Translations under genes and position numbers: made by a program
Shown: piece by piece, positions 15,520-24,901 of the stretch
Layout: every line of letters begins with the position of its first letter
Numbering within the stretch: position 1 is the stretch's first letter
NCBI GenBank assembly: GCA_027493405.1
Contig: JAOSKV010000046.1
Coordinates: 193,066 to 257,065, forward strand
Length of the DNA: 64,000 bases
Reading direction: 5' to 3'
Source of the DNA: FEB-22 sp003105195
GTDB taxonomy: Bacteria > Pseudomonadota > Alphaproteobacteria > Rhizobiales > Xanthobacteraceae
The notes under the pieces: generated by a model
What the model was told of the DNA's origin: nothing
Databases searched by the model: none
What the model saw: the letters and a program-made list of their open reading frames with translations, nothing else

Positions 15520-18276
15520 TCAACGATCGGTCCCCGGCGCGCGCACCAGCACCGCGACCGGCAGCCGCCCGAACAGCTCGGCGGCGGCGACGCTGCCGCT
15601 CGCGAACGAGCGTCCGTCGAACAGGCTCGTCCACGGCTCCGCGCCGTCACCCGGCAGCGGGACCGCCTCGTCGCTCCAGCCGTCTGCGCTCTTCGTCGGG
15701 AACAGCGAGGCCACCACGACGACGGACGCCTCGCCGTGGTGGCGCGCGAAGGCGCAGATCCGCTCGGCCGCCTCGCCCGTGGCGTTGAGCGCCTCGTAGC
15801 TGCCGGACGCGAACAACTCGGGCAGCCGGCGCCGCAGTCCCAGCAGCGCGCGCACCAGGTGCAGCTTGATGCGGCCGTCGTGCCACGCCATCATCATGTC
15901 GGCGAGATCCGCTGCGCCGTCCGCGTCGCGATCGAGCAGCGCGCGGCGCGCCGCGTAGTCAACGGGCCGCCGGTTGTCGGGATCGACCAGGCTGAAGTCC
16001 CAAAGCTCGGCGCCCTGGTAGATGTCCGGCACCCCCGGCACCGTCATCTTCAGCACGGTCTGCACCAGGCTGTTGTGCAGGCCGAGCGGGGCCGCGCGGG
16101 CGGCGAAGGCGGCGAACGAGTCGAGGAAGGCGTTCGGCCGCGACGCGTCGAGGGCGTAGCGGATGAAGTCGAGCGTGGCGTCCTCGTAGGTCGGGTTCGG
16201 CGCCGCCCAGGTGGTGTGCACCTTGGCCTCGCGCAACGCCTTCAGCATCGCGCCTTCCATGCGGTCGCGGAACGCCGCCATGGCCTCGGCTTCGGGCGGT
16301 CCGGCGAGGAATTCCACCGGCCAGGCGCCGAGCAGCATCTGGTAGAACGCATAGGCGTCGTTGCGGTCGGGCGGGGCCTCCGCGTCCGAGCCCGCATGGC
16401 GCGCCTGCAGCATGCGGTGCCAGAGCGGCACCTGCTGCGCCCAGTCCTGGGCGAGCTCCGGGAGCGCGGCGAGGCGCGCCCGCGCGTCCTCGCCGCGCTT
16501 GGTGTCGTGGGTCGAGCTCGCGAGCATCGCGTGCGGCCAGCGCTTCGCCCGCTGGGCATTGGCGTAGTGGAAGGCCGCGAGCGAGACGCGGAACTGCTCG
16601 GGATGGCCGCCCACCTCGTTGAGGGCGAGCAGACGGTTGTAGCGGTAGAAGGCCGTGTCCTCGAGGCCCTTGGCCATCACGGGCCCGCTGTACTGCTGCA
16701 CCTTCATGGCGACCCGCACCACGGCGACCCGGCTGAAGCCGCTCTTCGGCGCGGCCACCAGGTCGCAGGTGAGCAGGTCGTGCAGGAAGTCGAACACGCT
16801 CGGGTCGAGTGCGGCGTCGCGGCGCCGCGCCTGCGCGATCGCCCAGTCGATGTCGCGCCGGTCGGCATCCGTGGGCGTGCCTCCGTCGACATAGGTGCGG
16901 TAGACCGGGAAGCAGGCGATCACCTGCTTGAGTGCGCGCCGGATCACATTGTTGGTGAAGTCGGCGGTGCGCGGATGGGAGCGCGCCACGCGCGCCGCCT
17001 CGCGCGCGAGCACGTTGAGCTCGCTCGCCATCTCGTTCTCCATGATCCGGATCTTGCAGTCGCGCACGATCGCGCCGAAGTCGCGGGTCTCGCCCGTGAA
17101 CTCGGCGTAGAATCGGGTCAGCGGCTCCTCGCCCGCGGAATCGATCATGAGGCCGGTCACCAGGTTGGCGAACTCGTAGCCGGTGGTGCCCTCCACGTCC
17201 CAGTCCTCGCGCAGCGCCTCGTGCGGCGCCAGGATCTTCTCGACCACAAGGTAGAAGGGTCGCGGCGCCGTCTCGCGCAGCCGCTGGAAATAGCCCTTGG
17301 GGTCGAGCAGGCCGTCGACGTGGTCGAGCCGCAATCCGTCGAGCGTCCCCTCGTCGAGCAGGGAGAATACGAGCGCATGGGCGTGGTCGAAAACCTCGTC
17401 CATCTCCATGCGGATTCCGGCGAGGTCGTTGATGTTGAAGAAGCGGCGGTAGTTGATGTCGTCGGCCGCGACGCGGAAATGCGCGACCCGCCAGGACTGG
17501 TCGCGGATCAGGGCGTCGAGCCGGCTCCAGCTGGCGAGGTCGCCCGGCGCGCCGTTGAAGCGCGCGACCGCGGCGTCTATCGCGCCCGCGACCTGGGGGT
17601 CCTGCGCCTGTGCGGCGAGCTCCGCCTTCAGCGCCGTGGCGCGGCTCTGGATGTGCGGGCGCCAGGCCGAGAGCTGGGCAAAGCCGTCGCTCAGCCGCTC
17701 GAGCGCCGGATGCTCGTCGCCCAGGATCCGGCCGTAGTGCAGCGGGCAGACCGGCAGCTTGTGAGCGTCGTAGGCCCAGACCGCGAAGGTCCCGGCGGCG
17801 TCGAACCGCAGCACCAGCGCGCCTTTCTCCAGCACGGCGCCGTATTGCTCGCCCAGGAACGGCACCAGCAGCGTGTTCTGCAGGTAGCGGCGGTCCGGCT
17901 CCCAGTCGATGTCGAACCAGCCGGCGAAGCGCGAGTCCGGACCCCATTCGAGCACGTCGAGCCAGAGCGGATTGTCGGCGCCGCCGATGCCCATGTGGTT
18001 CGGCACGAAGTCGAGGATCTGGCCGAGCCCGTGCGCGCGGAACGCCCGCATCATGGCTGCGAACGCCTCGGGGCCGCCGAGCTCGGGGTTGAGCTCGGTG
18101 TGGCTGACGAGGTCGTAGCCGTGGGTGCTGCCGGAACGCGCCTTCAGGAACGGCGACACGTAGACGTGGCTGATGCCGAGCGCGGCGAGGTAGGGCGCGA
18201 GCGCGGCGGCCTCGGCGAAGCCGAAGCCCGGGTTGAGCTGCAGGCGATAGGTCGCGCGCGGGACCGGCCTAGCCAT
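15520..18276 (-). CDS. treY: Maltooligosyl trehalose synthase
   Basis: A 918-residue GH13 enzyme that turns the reducing-end alpha-1,4 bond of maltooligosaccharides into the alpha,alpha-1,1 bond of trehalose. The N-terminus YRLQLNPGFGFAEAAALAPY and HVYVSPFLKARSGSTHGYD are diagnostic for TreY. The catalytic Asp is D318 in GLRLDHVDGL and the acid/base Glu is E346 in LVVEKI. A later SSTHDTKRGEDAR motif is also typical. The length fits the family. It overlaps the treZ stop by 8 bp, so the two are translated together. The products make trehalose from glycogen-type glucans in the cytoplasm. Confidence 0.96.
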   Translation of the reverse strand: MARPVPRATYRLQLNPGFGFAEAAALAPYLAALGISHVYVSPFLKARSGSTHGYDLVSHTELNPELGGPEAFAAMMRAFRAHGLGQILDFVPNHMGIGGADNPLWLDVLEWGPDSRFAGWFDIDWEPDRRYLQNTLLVPFLGEQYGAVLEKGALVLRFDAAGTFAVWAYDAHKLPVCPLHYGRILGDEHPALERLSDGFAQLSAWRPHIQSRATALKAELAAQAQDPQVAGAIDAAVARFNGAPGDLASWSRLDALIRDQSWRVAHFRVAADDINYRRFFNINDLAGIRMEMDEVFDHAHALVFSLLDEGTLDGLRLDHVDGLLDPKGYFQRLRETAPRPFYLVVEKILAPHEALREDWDVEGTTGYEFANLVTGLMIDSAGEEPLTRFYAEFTGETRDFGAIVRDCKIRIMENEMASELNVLAREAARVARSHPRTADFTNNVIRRALKQVIACFPVYRTYVDGGTPTDADRRDIDWAIAQARRRDAALDPSVFDFLHDLLTCDLVAAPKSGFSRVAVVRVAMKVQQYSGPVMAKGLEDTAFYRYNRLLALNEVGGHPEQFRVSLAAFHYANAQRAKRWPHAMLASSTHDTKRGEDARARLAALPELAQDWAQQVPLWHRMLQARHAGSDAEAPPDRNDAYAFYQMLLGAWPVEFLAGPPEAEAMAAFRDRMEGAMLKALREAKVHTTWAAPNPTYEDATLDFIRYALDASRPNAFLDSFAAFAARAAPLGLHNSLVQTVLKMTVPGVPDIYQGAELWDFSLVDPDNRRPVDYAARRALLDRDADGAADLADMMMAWHDGRIKLHLVRALLGLRRRLPELFASGSYEALNATGEAAERICAFARHHGEASVVVVASLFPTKSADGWSDEAVPLPGDGAEPWTSLFDGRSFASGSVAAAELFGRLPVAVLVRAPGTDR

Positions 18277-20074
18277 GGAGGCTCCAGCGCACGGACCACG
18301 GCCCCAGGCCCTCGCCGTCGGACGCGCCCTCCGACCAGATCGCGCGTCCCGTCGCGGCGGGAGCGCGCGCCTCGGCCACGTCCTTCAGGTTGGCGGCGAG
18401 GTCGAGCCTCCCTCCGTCGCGGAAGGTCCATTGCACCGCGACGCAGTGAGGTCCGACCACCTCGTAGCGTCCCGCATGGCCGCCGAGGCCGGCGAGGCGC
18501 GGGACGATCTCGGCCCGCCGCACCGCCAGGATCCGCCGGTACCAGTCGAGCCATTCGGCGTGCAGCCCGGTCGCAGGGTCGTCCCAGCGGAGCTTCGCGG
18601 CCGTGAACGTCGCCTCGGCGGTCGGGTCGGGGATCCGCGCGCGCTGCGCCGGATCGTGGAATTCCGGGAAGCGCGCGAACTCCGCGCGCCGGCCGTCGCG
18701 CACCGCCTCTGCGAGCGCGCCCGTGAAGTCGCAGAAGAACGGGAAGGGCTGCGCGGCCGCCCACTCCTCGCCCATGAACAGCATCGGCACCTGCGGCGCG
18801 AGCAGGGTGACGGCGGCGGCCGCCCGCACCGCCTCCTGGGGCGCGATGTGCGTCAAGCGTTCGCCGAAGGCGCGATTGCCGACCTGGTCGTGGTTCTGGA
18901 TGAAGGCGACGAAGGCGGTCGGCGGCAGCCCGCCGCTCGGCTCGCCGCGCGGCGCGCCGCGATACGCCATGGTCTCGCCCTGGAAGGCGAAGCCCTCGGC
19001 CAGCGCCCGGCCGAGCTTGGCGGTGTCGCCGAGATAGTCTCCGTAGTAGCCGCTCCCCTCGTGCGTGGCCGCGACGTGCAGGGCATGGTGGATGTCGTCG
19101 TTCCACTGCGCCGTATAGGCGACCGGCGCGCCGCCGGCGTCGCGCCGCAGCCGCGAGGCTCCGTTCTCCTCGTTCTCCAGCACCAGGTGCACGTGGCGAT
19201 CGGCCGTGGCGGCGCGGACGCGGGCCGCGAGCGACTCCAGGATGTCCGGCCGCGTGTCGTCCGCGATGGCGTGCACGGCATCGAGCCGCAGCCCGTCCAT
19301 GTGGAACTCCTCGATCCAATAGAGCGCGTTCGCGATCACGAACTCCCGCACGATTTCGCTCCCCGGCGCGTCGTAGTTGATCGCGGCGCCCCACGGCGTC
19401 GTGTGACGCTCGGTGAAGATCGGCGCGTAGGCGCCGAGATAGTTCCCATCCGGGCCGAAGTGATTATAGACCACATCGAGGACGGCCATGATCCCGCGTG
19501 CATGCGCCGCATCGACCAGCGCCTTCAGGTCCTCGGGCCGGCCATAGGCCGCATCCGGCGCGAACGGCAGCACGCCGTCGTAGCCCCAGTTGCGGACGCC
19601 CGGGAAATCCGCGACCGGCATCAGCTCGATCGCCGTGATCCCGAGATCCGCCAGGTGATCGAGCCGATCGATGGCGGCGCGGAACGTGCCCTCGGGCGTG
19701 AACGCTCCCACGTGCAGCTCGTAGAGCACGCATTCCTCCCAGGGCCGTCCCTTCCAGGCCGCGTCGTTCCAGCGATAGGCGTGCGGATCGACGACCTCGC
19801 TCGGCCCGTGGACGTCCTGCGGCTGGAAGCGCGACGCCGGGTCCGGGACGCGCAGGCCGTCCGGCAGCACGAAGCCGTAGCGGGCGCCCGCGCCGAGCCC
19901 GTCGACATGGAGCGCGTGCCAGCCGCCCTCGCGGCGCTGCATCTCCCGCTCATCTGCGTCGATGCGGAGGAGGATCCGGTCATGCTTCGGTGCCCACAGC
20001 CGGAAGCGCACGCCGTCGCGCGTCATCTCGGTTCCGAAACGCATCTCGTGGCGGCGCGACAGACCTTGCGGCAT
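18269..20074 (-). CDS. treZ: Malto-oligosyltrehalose trehalohydrolase
   Basis: A 601-residue GH13 enzyme that releases trehalose from the product of TreY. An N-terminal CBM48-like beta domain (RFGTEMTRDGVRFRLWAPKH) is followed by the barrel. Catalytic residues are D265 in GLRLDAVHAI and E300 in LVLENEENG; the third Asp is in FIQNHDQVGN. The first ATG at 20074 gives ten extra residues; a second ATG at 20044 (MRFGTEM) may be the true start. It lies directly upstream of treY with an 8-bp overlap. No glgX or treS is seen next to them. Confidence 0.95.
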   Translation of the reverse strand: MPQGLSRRHEMRFGTEMTRDGVRFRLWAPKHDRILLRIDADEREMQRREGGWHALHVDGLGAGARYGFVLPDGLRVPDPASRFQPQDVHGPSEVVDPHAYRWNDAAWKGRPWEECVLYELHVGAFTPEGTFRAAIDRLDHLADLGITAIELMPVADFPGVRNWGYDGVLPFAPDAAYGRPEDLKALVDAAHARGIMAVLDVVYNHFGPDGNYLGAYAPIFTERHTTPWGAAINYDAPGSEIVREFVIANALYWIEEFHMDGLRLDAVHAIADDTRPDILESLAARVRAATADRHVHLVLENEENGASRLRRDAGGAPVAYTAQWNDDIHHALHVAATHEGSGYYGDYLGDTAKLGRALAEGFAFQGETMAYRGAPRGEPSGGLPPTAFVAFIQNHDQVGNRAFGERLTHIAPQEAVRAAAAVTLLAPQVPMLFMGEEWAAAQPFPFFCDFTGALAEAVRDGRRAEFARFPEFHDPAQRARIPDPTAEATFTAAKLRWDDPATGLHAEWLDWYRRILAVRRAEIVPRLAGLGGHAGRYEVVGPHCVAVQWTFRDGGRLDLAANLKDVAEARAPAATGRAIWSEGASDGEGLGPWSVRWSLHG

Positions 20075-20176
20075 CGGAGGGCTCGTCGGGGGCGGGCGCC
20101 GGAACGGCGCGATTGCGCGATCAGGTGAAACGCCACGCGCGGCCGCGGGTTCCTCGACCCCGTCTCGGCCGCAATG

Positions 20177-20598
20177 TCAGGGGCGCGGGCCGCCCTGCGG
20201 CGCGGCGACGTCGCGGAAGCGGGCGGCCACGCGGGCCGCGAGCTCGGTCTGCTTGTGCAGGCCGAGCTTCGCGTAGATCCGTCCGAGATGGACGCGGACC
20301 GTATGGAAGCTGATGCGCAGCCGGCGCGCGATCGACTTGGTCTCGTGGCCCCCGCCAGCAGCAGCGCGATCTCGAGCTCGCGCGGGGTCAGGAGCTCGAG
20401 CGGATCGGGACCCGCGGGCTCGTCCTGGCCGATGATCGCGTAGCAGCGCCCGTCCACGACGAAGGTCCCGAGCGTGCCGCCCTGCGCCGGCGCGCCGCTC
20501 TCGATCTCGATGATGACGCATTCGGTGCCGCCGAGGCAGAAGCGTGCGATCGGCGGCGTGTCCGATTGAAGCGCGATCGGCTCGACGACTGGCAGCAT
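20177..20598 (-). CDS. Short LuxR-type DNA-binding protein; one frameshift
   Basis: The ATG at 20598 opens a protein of about 141 residues. The N-terminal half has no clear domain (IARFCLGGTECVIIEIESG). The C-terminal half is a LuxR/GerE helix-turn-helix (LTPRELEIALLLAGG, then SIARRLRISFHTVRVHLGRI and KLGLHKQTELAARV). The frame breaks near 20350 inside a run of five G; one more G restores the HTH exactly, so this is probably a base-calling error. It has no receiver domain. It lies between the treZ-treY pair and the nine-gene orphan cluster, all on the minus strand, and may regulate either. Confidence 0.7.
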
Positions 20599-20802
20599 GG
20601 TGGCCCCTCGTATCGCGTCTTGTTCTTCGGCGCGGCGCTCGCGCGATCCGCGCCCTGGCTCGGGGCGAGCGGCAGGACCGGCCTGCATCCGCGCCGACGC
20701 GAGGGCGCGCCCCTTGGGACTCTGCGACAGGACGGAAGACCTGAACGTGGGCTCCTCCACACTGCATACAAGTCTTGTGGCGCGAGCGTGGCGCCTACCG
20801 GG

Positions 20803-21612
20803 CTACGGCAGGCGCACCATCTCGGCCGGGCCGGAGCGCGGCGCGGCCGGATCCGAAAGCGCCGCGATCATGCCGGGCACGATGCGCACGCCGCTGTTCA
20901 CGCTGCCGGTCGGCGCCAGCACGGTGCCGCGCTTGCAGCCATGCGAGCGCCCCTCCGTGTCGAGCAGGCCCGCGGTGTGCACGCCGATGATCGCGGGCTC
21001 GCCGCGCACGCGGGCGATGACCGGGCTGCCACTGTGGCCCGGGCAGGTATCGACGGTGTGGAACAGGCGCCGCGCGTCGGCGCGCACCAGCCGCTCGCGA
21101 TCGCGCCACAGCGTGCCGACCGGACGGTCCGACGGATAGCCCGCAACCGTGACGCGTCCCGCGGCTGCAACCTCGGCGAGCTCGCGGCCGCTGAGGGCGC
21201 GCAGCGGCAGGAAGCGATCGATCGGGGCGGGGGCGCGGCGTTTCAGTCGGATCAGGCCGAAGTCCCAGGCCGCGCGGTCCGGGCCCTCGATGAACCCGCG
21301 CGGGATCCAGTAGTCCTGCGCCTCGAGCGAGCCGTAGGGCATGGTCTTGCGGTCGCTGCGTCCCGGAATCGCGAAGATGCGCCGCGGCGCCGCCTTGCGC
21401 CCGAGGCTCCACAGGCAATGCGCCGCCGTGAGCACCCGCCGCGGGCCGATCAGCGTGCCGCTGCATCCGGCGCATCCGCCCGATCCGAAGTCGCGGCAGA
21501 GATGGACCAGCGTGTTCCAGGGATAGGTGCGCGTGCGGATCTCCTGCACCCGCGTGTCGAGCGGCCCGACGATGGCAAGGTCGCTGTCGTCCTCGGTCCA
21601 GGTCTCGCGCAT
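20803..21612 (-). CDS. Trypsin-like serine protease (S1/V8-like)
   Basis: A 269-residue protein with a complete catalytic triad: His65 in LTAAHC, Asp117 in WDFGLI and Ser194 in PGHSGSP. SGTLIGPRRVLTAAHC is the classic start of the fold, and paired Cys suit an oxidising place. No signal peptide is visible: the start is MRETWTEDDSDL. It must therefore act in the cytoplasm, be exported by another route, or begin further upstream than the frame suggests. It is the last gene of the nine-gene minus-strand cluster and follows the 99-aa ORF by 3 bp. Confidence 0.88.
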   Translation of the reverse strand: MRETWTEDDSDLAIVGPLDTRVQEIRTRTYPWNTLVHLCRDFGSGGCAGCSGTLIGPRRVLTAAHCLWSLGRKAAPRRIFAIPGRSDRKTMPYGSLEAQDYWIPRGFIEGPDRAAWDFGLIRLKRRAPAPIDRFLPLRALSGRELAEVAAAGRVTVAGYPSDRPVGTLWRDRERLVRADARRLFHTVDTCPGHSGSPVIARVRGEPAIIGVHTAGLLDTEGRSHGCKRGTVLAPTGSVNSGVRIVPGMIAALSDPAAPRSGPAEMVRLP

Positions 21613-21615
21613 GGC

Positions 21616-21915
21616 CTACCCCGCGTCCTCGCGCGCGGCGGGAGGATCGGCCGGCGGCCGGTCGGCCGCGGCGGTGGCGTCGCGCAGCCGCTCCAGGATC
21701 GCCGCTCGGTCGGGCCGGGTCTTGAGGAAGCCCACCGCCTGCTCCAGGAAAGCCTCGGCCGGATCGCGCACCGCAATGGTCTCGGCGGCCTGCGCCGGGG
21801 CATCCTCGCGGTCGTCCGTGCCCTCGGCGAGCGCCGCCGCCACGAAGCGATCGAGCAGTGCCAGCTCGCCGGATCTCCGGCCTTCTCGTCCGTTCGACCA
21901 GGTGTTCGGCATCAC
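21616..21915 (-). CDS. Small hypothetical protein
   Basis: A 99-residue, charged, Ala-rich protein without membrane segments. The middle (LLDRFVAAALAEG, then PAEAFLEQAVGFLKTRPDRAAILERLRDA) looks helical. It ends 3 bp before the protease gene start, so the pair is likely co-translated; it could be an adaptor or inhibitor of the protease, which is only inference. An intergenic gap of about 125 bp separates it from the next gene upstream. Confidence 0.6.
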   Translation of the reverse strand: MMPNTWSNGREGRRSGELALLDRFVAAALAEGTDDREDAPAQAAETIAVRDPAEAFLEQAVGFLKTRPDRAAILERLRDATAAADRPPADPPAAREDAG

Positions 21916-22040
21916 GTGCTCCTTCGTGTCTGACCACCCGCGGAGCAGAGGGCGGATGAAAGCCTAGCCTGTGCCGGGCTCCGCGAAGTCATCCGATCGA
22001 TCGACGGGCCGGTGATTTCCCCGGCCACGTTTTCTCCGGT

Positions 22041-22868
22041 TCAGGCAAGGTCGTCCTCGAGCAGCTCCTCGAGCGCGTCCTCGAACGTGCGGGCGCTTCC
22101 CACATAGGAGCGCGGCTTCTCCAGCACCTGCAGCGCCGCCTCGAAGACGTGCAGGAATTTCGGCGTCAGCGGATAGCCCGGGTTCGCGGTCACGGTCGCG
22201 TACTGGACCCTGATCGTGCCGACCGACGGATGGGCCGCCAGGATGCGGAGCTTCTCGATCTCGCTCTGGATCGAGCCGATCGTGCTCATGCGCTGTGCGA
22301 GGTTGGCGACCTGGGCGGTCTTGGCCTTCTGGCCGGCCTTGGTGATCACCCGATAGAGGTGCGAGAGGATGCGGTCGCGGATGCTGGTCCCGAACGCCAT
22401 GCCGATATAGAGCGGCTGCTGCTTGAACTGCTCGTAGGCGCGGTAGAGCAGGCCGAATCCGTCGGTGGAGGGATTCGGCTTGCGCGTGAACATCGCGGGC
22501 GGGTTCGGTCCGAACAGGACCGCGACCGTGAGCGACTCCCTCCAGCCGCTGAAGGTGCCGGGGAGCTCGATCTTGCCGGCCGGGGTCTGGGCCTCGAGGC
22601 CTTGTCCGGCCTCGGCGCGGTTCTGCGCGTGACGCAAGGCGGTGCTCAGGGTCTGGTCGGCGAGGCGCTCGATCAGCGGCTCGCCGCGCCGGCAGCGCGC
22701 GCAGCGGCAGCCATGGGCGTGGCGCATCGGCGGCCAGTTCTCGCGCACCGCCTCGAACTCCTGCGCGACCGTGTCGGCGAGCGCGTCCGCGGCGCCCTCG
22801 GCGTCCCGGCAGCGCCGGCGGCCGCAGCCGCCCGCGCGGTGGCTTTTCGGTGAGCTTGTTGCGTTCAT
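22041..22868 (-). CDS. Hypothetical protein with a weak GIY-YIG-like segment
   Basis: A 275-residue product from the ATG at 22868, placed one base after the upstream stop. An N-terminal Cys cluster (CRCARC near residue 55) is followed by a C-terminal half with GLLYRAYEQ and QPLYIGMAFGTSIRDRILSH. The spacing of these two recalls the GIY and YIG strands of GIY-YIG nucleases, but the match is weak and the downstream catalytic Glu cannot be assigned. I do not recognise the family with confidence. Fourth from the 3' end of the cluster if the LuxR gene is counted. Confidence 0.6.
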   Translation of the reverse strand: MNATSSPKSHRAGGCGRRRCRDAEGAADALADTVAQEFEAVRENWPPMRHAHGCRCARCRRGEPLIERLADQTLSTALRHAQNRAEAGQGLEAQTPAGKIELPGTFSGWRESLTVAVLFGPNPPAMFTRKPNPSTDGFGLLYRAYEQFKQQPLYIGMAFGTSIRDRILSHLYRVITKAGQKAKTAQVANLAQRMSTIGSIQSEIEKLRILAAHPSVGTIRVQYATVTANPGYPLTPKFLHVFEAALQVLEKPRSYVGSARTFEDALEELLEDDLA

Positions 22869-22869
22869 C

Positions 22870-23709
22870 TCAGGGCAGCTCCCACCAGATCGCCGATGCG
22901 CCGTCCCAGAGCGCGGCCTCGCCCTGGTCCGCATCCGCATCGAGCTCGAGACTGTCGAGGTCGCTCGCCATCGCGGCCGCGATCGCGGCGGCGGCGAGCG
23001 TGCCCGGCGCCGTCACCGCGAGGCCCGCGAGCCGCAGCTGCCGGCCCGCGAGCGGCACCGCGAGGCCGCTCGCGAACAGCGCCGGGATCAGCGCCGTGCG
23101 CAGCGGCGCGAGCCAGGCCGGCTCGGTCAGCCGCTGGCAGGCGATCTTCACGCTCGCGAGATGCGCGGCGAGCGGCGGGCCGGAACCGTCCGCCGCGAGC
23201 GGGGTCAGGACGACGGCCCGGCGGTCGCCCAGCGCCACGGCGAGCGCCAGCGTGTCGCGCGCGCAGTCGGCGAGCGTGTTGGGGGCCGTGCAATGGCCTT
23301 CCCGGCGCGCATCCAGCCCGGCAGCGAGCACGTGGAAGCGGTCGACGAAGCTCCCGTCGTTGTCCTTCGGCACGATCGACTCGCGCCGTCCGTCGGCGGG
23401 CCAGAACAGGCCCGGACAGCTCTCGAGCGCCAGCTCCTCGCGGGCCCGGCGCCAGTCCTCGCGCACCCGCGCGACCAGGCGCGAGGCCGCCGCGTAATCG
23501 CCGGTGCCCGCCAGGTAGGTCACGAGATGCTCGTCGGCGAGGAACGCGGCGTCGTCGACGATCGCCCAGTGGCACTGCGGCAGCCAGATCGGCATCACCC
23601 GCGCCAGGCCGAGCGCCCAGAACAGGCCGGCCGGCGTGAGCGACAGCGCCACGTCGAGCACGCAGGGCGGGCGTGTCGCTGTCGCATCCTCGGGCGCAAG
23701 CGGGAGCAT
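22870..23709 (-). CDS. Hypothetical protein (279 aa)
   Basis: A soluble-looking 279-residue protein, rich in Ala, Leu and Trp. No known motif was found. The segment SCPGLFWPADGRRESIV and the later Ala-rich helix (APGTLAAAAIAAAMA) are its most distinctive parts. The stop is one base from the next start, and the upstream gene ends 30 bp before it, which supports co-transcription across the cluster. Confidence 0.65.
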   Translation of the reverse strand: MLPLAPEDATATRPPCVLDVALSLTPAGLFWALGLARVMPIWLPQCHWAIVDDAAFLADEHLVTYLAGTGDYAAASRLVARVREDWRRAREELALESCPGLFWPADGRRESIVPKDNDGSFVDRFHVLAAGLDARREGHCTAPNTLADCARDTLALAVALGDRRAVVLTPLAADGSGPPLAAHLASVKIACQRLTEPAWLAPLRTALIPALFASGLAVPLAGRQLRLAGLAVTAPGTLAAAAIAAAMASDLDSLELDADADQGEAALWDGASAIWWELP

Positions 23710-23739
23710 GGCGCGGCCTCACGGCAAGCCTCGCGGGCG

Positions 23740-24840
23740 TTACGGCACCGTCAGGTTGGACTCGCGTTGCGGCAGGCCGACCGCCCAGCGCAGGTTCTCC
23801 GAGACGCCCGGGAACCTGCGGCCTTCGTCGGTGAGCCGGTAGGCCGCGATCCAGGCCTCGGCATGGGCACCGGCGGGGCGCGCCTCGATGCTGAACTTCT
23901 GCGGGTCCTCGCTGGTCGCGAAATCGCTCCCCGCGACCCACAGCAGCACGCGCCGTCCGGCCTCCGCCATCTTGGCGCGCTGCGAGAGCTCGCGCGCGCC
24001 GCCGAGATAGCGGTTGAGCACCTGCTCGATCACGTCCCACTTGTTGTTGGAATCGAACGACTTGAGGATGTCCGGCGTCTCGAACAGCTCGAGCAGCTGC
24101 TTGAGGTAGAGGCCGGTCTCCTGGGTTAGGGCGACGATGTTGCCGTAGCTCGAGCGGTCGAGCGCGTAGCGCAGGTCCGTCGCCAGGCGATGCACGGTCG
24201 CGAGCGTGCCGTAGGGCCGCTGCTCCAGCGCCTGCCCGCCGCGGATCACCTCGCCGATCGTGAGGTCGCGGAAGTACTGGGCGAGCGAGGTCATCAGCGC
24301 CACCAGCTGGTAGTGGAAGTTGACGTTGACGATCGCGCCCGCCGGCCGCGGCGCCTTGCCGTAGTTGAAGGTGCGCATGTACGAGATGAGGCGGTCCTGC
24401 CGTCCGTAACGCAGCGGCTGCCACTTCTCGAGCAGATAGAGGCCGCGTGCGCCCGGCCCGCGCTGGATGCGCATGCGGCCGTCGCGGAACAGGCGGCGCA
24501 GGATCTCGGCGACCCGGAACGCGCCCATGCGCTCGTGCTGGTAGATGAAGTAGAGCTCGGCCGCGGCGTGCAGCTGGCTCGGCACGACGGCGTCGTCGAA
24601 ATCGGCGACCAGCTTGGGCCAGGCGATCTCGCCGAACGGGACGGCCCCCTTGCCGCCGAGCCCGAGCAGGTCCGAGAACGCCGCGCGGTCGTCGCCGGCG
24701 GCGTCGTTGGTCAGCGAGCCGAAGCGGTTCTCCAGCTCGGCGGCGAGCCGCTGACGGTCCTCGACCGGGAGGCCGTCCAGCTCCTCGCGCGCGAAGCGCT
24801 GCCAGAAGCGTTGAATGGTTTCGTAGGTGTCGTATGCCAT
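23740..24840 (-). CDS. Hypothetical protein (366 aa)
   Basis: A 366-residue cytoplasmic-looking protein that starts MAYDTYETIQRFWQRFARE. It is mostly helical in character, with aromatic-rich stretches (YFIYQHERMGAFRVAEILRR and VNVNFHYQLVALMTSL). There are no membrane segments, no Walker motif and no signal peptide. I do not recognise the family. It is one of four large orphan proteins made from the same minus-strand unit. Confidence 0.65.
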   Translation of the reverse strand: MAYDTYETIQRFWQRFAREELDGLPVEDRQRLAAELENRFGSLTNDAAGDDRAAFSDLLGLGGKGAVPFGEIAWPKLVADFDDAVVPSQLHAAAELYFIYQHERMGAFRVAEILRRLFRDGRMRIQRGPGARGLYLLEKWQPLRYGRQDRLISYMRTFNYGKAPRPAGAIVNVNFHYQLVALMTSLAQYFRDLTIGEVIRGGQALEQRPYGTLATVHRLATDLRYALDRSSYGNIVALTQETGLYLKQLLELFETPDILKSFDSNNKWDVIEQVLNRYLGGARELSQRAKMAEAGRRVLLWVAGSDFATSEDPQKFSIEARPAGAHAEAWIAAYRLTDEGRRFPGVSENLRWAVGLPQRESNLTVP

Positions 24841-24901
24841 CGCTGGACCTCGCGGACTTCGGCCCTGTTAGGAGTGGGGAAAGGCTCCGTTGCTCGTCGC
24901 G

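Noticed and set aside
15736..20128. Long plus-strand frames opposite treY and treZ
   Set aside because: They are antisense shadows with Arg/Ala/Gly-biased composition and no motifs.
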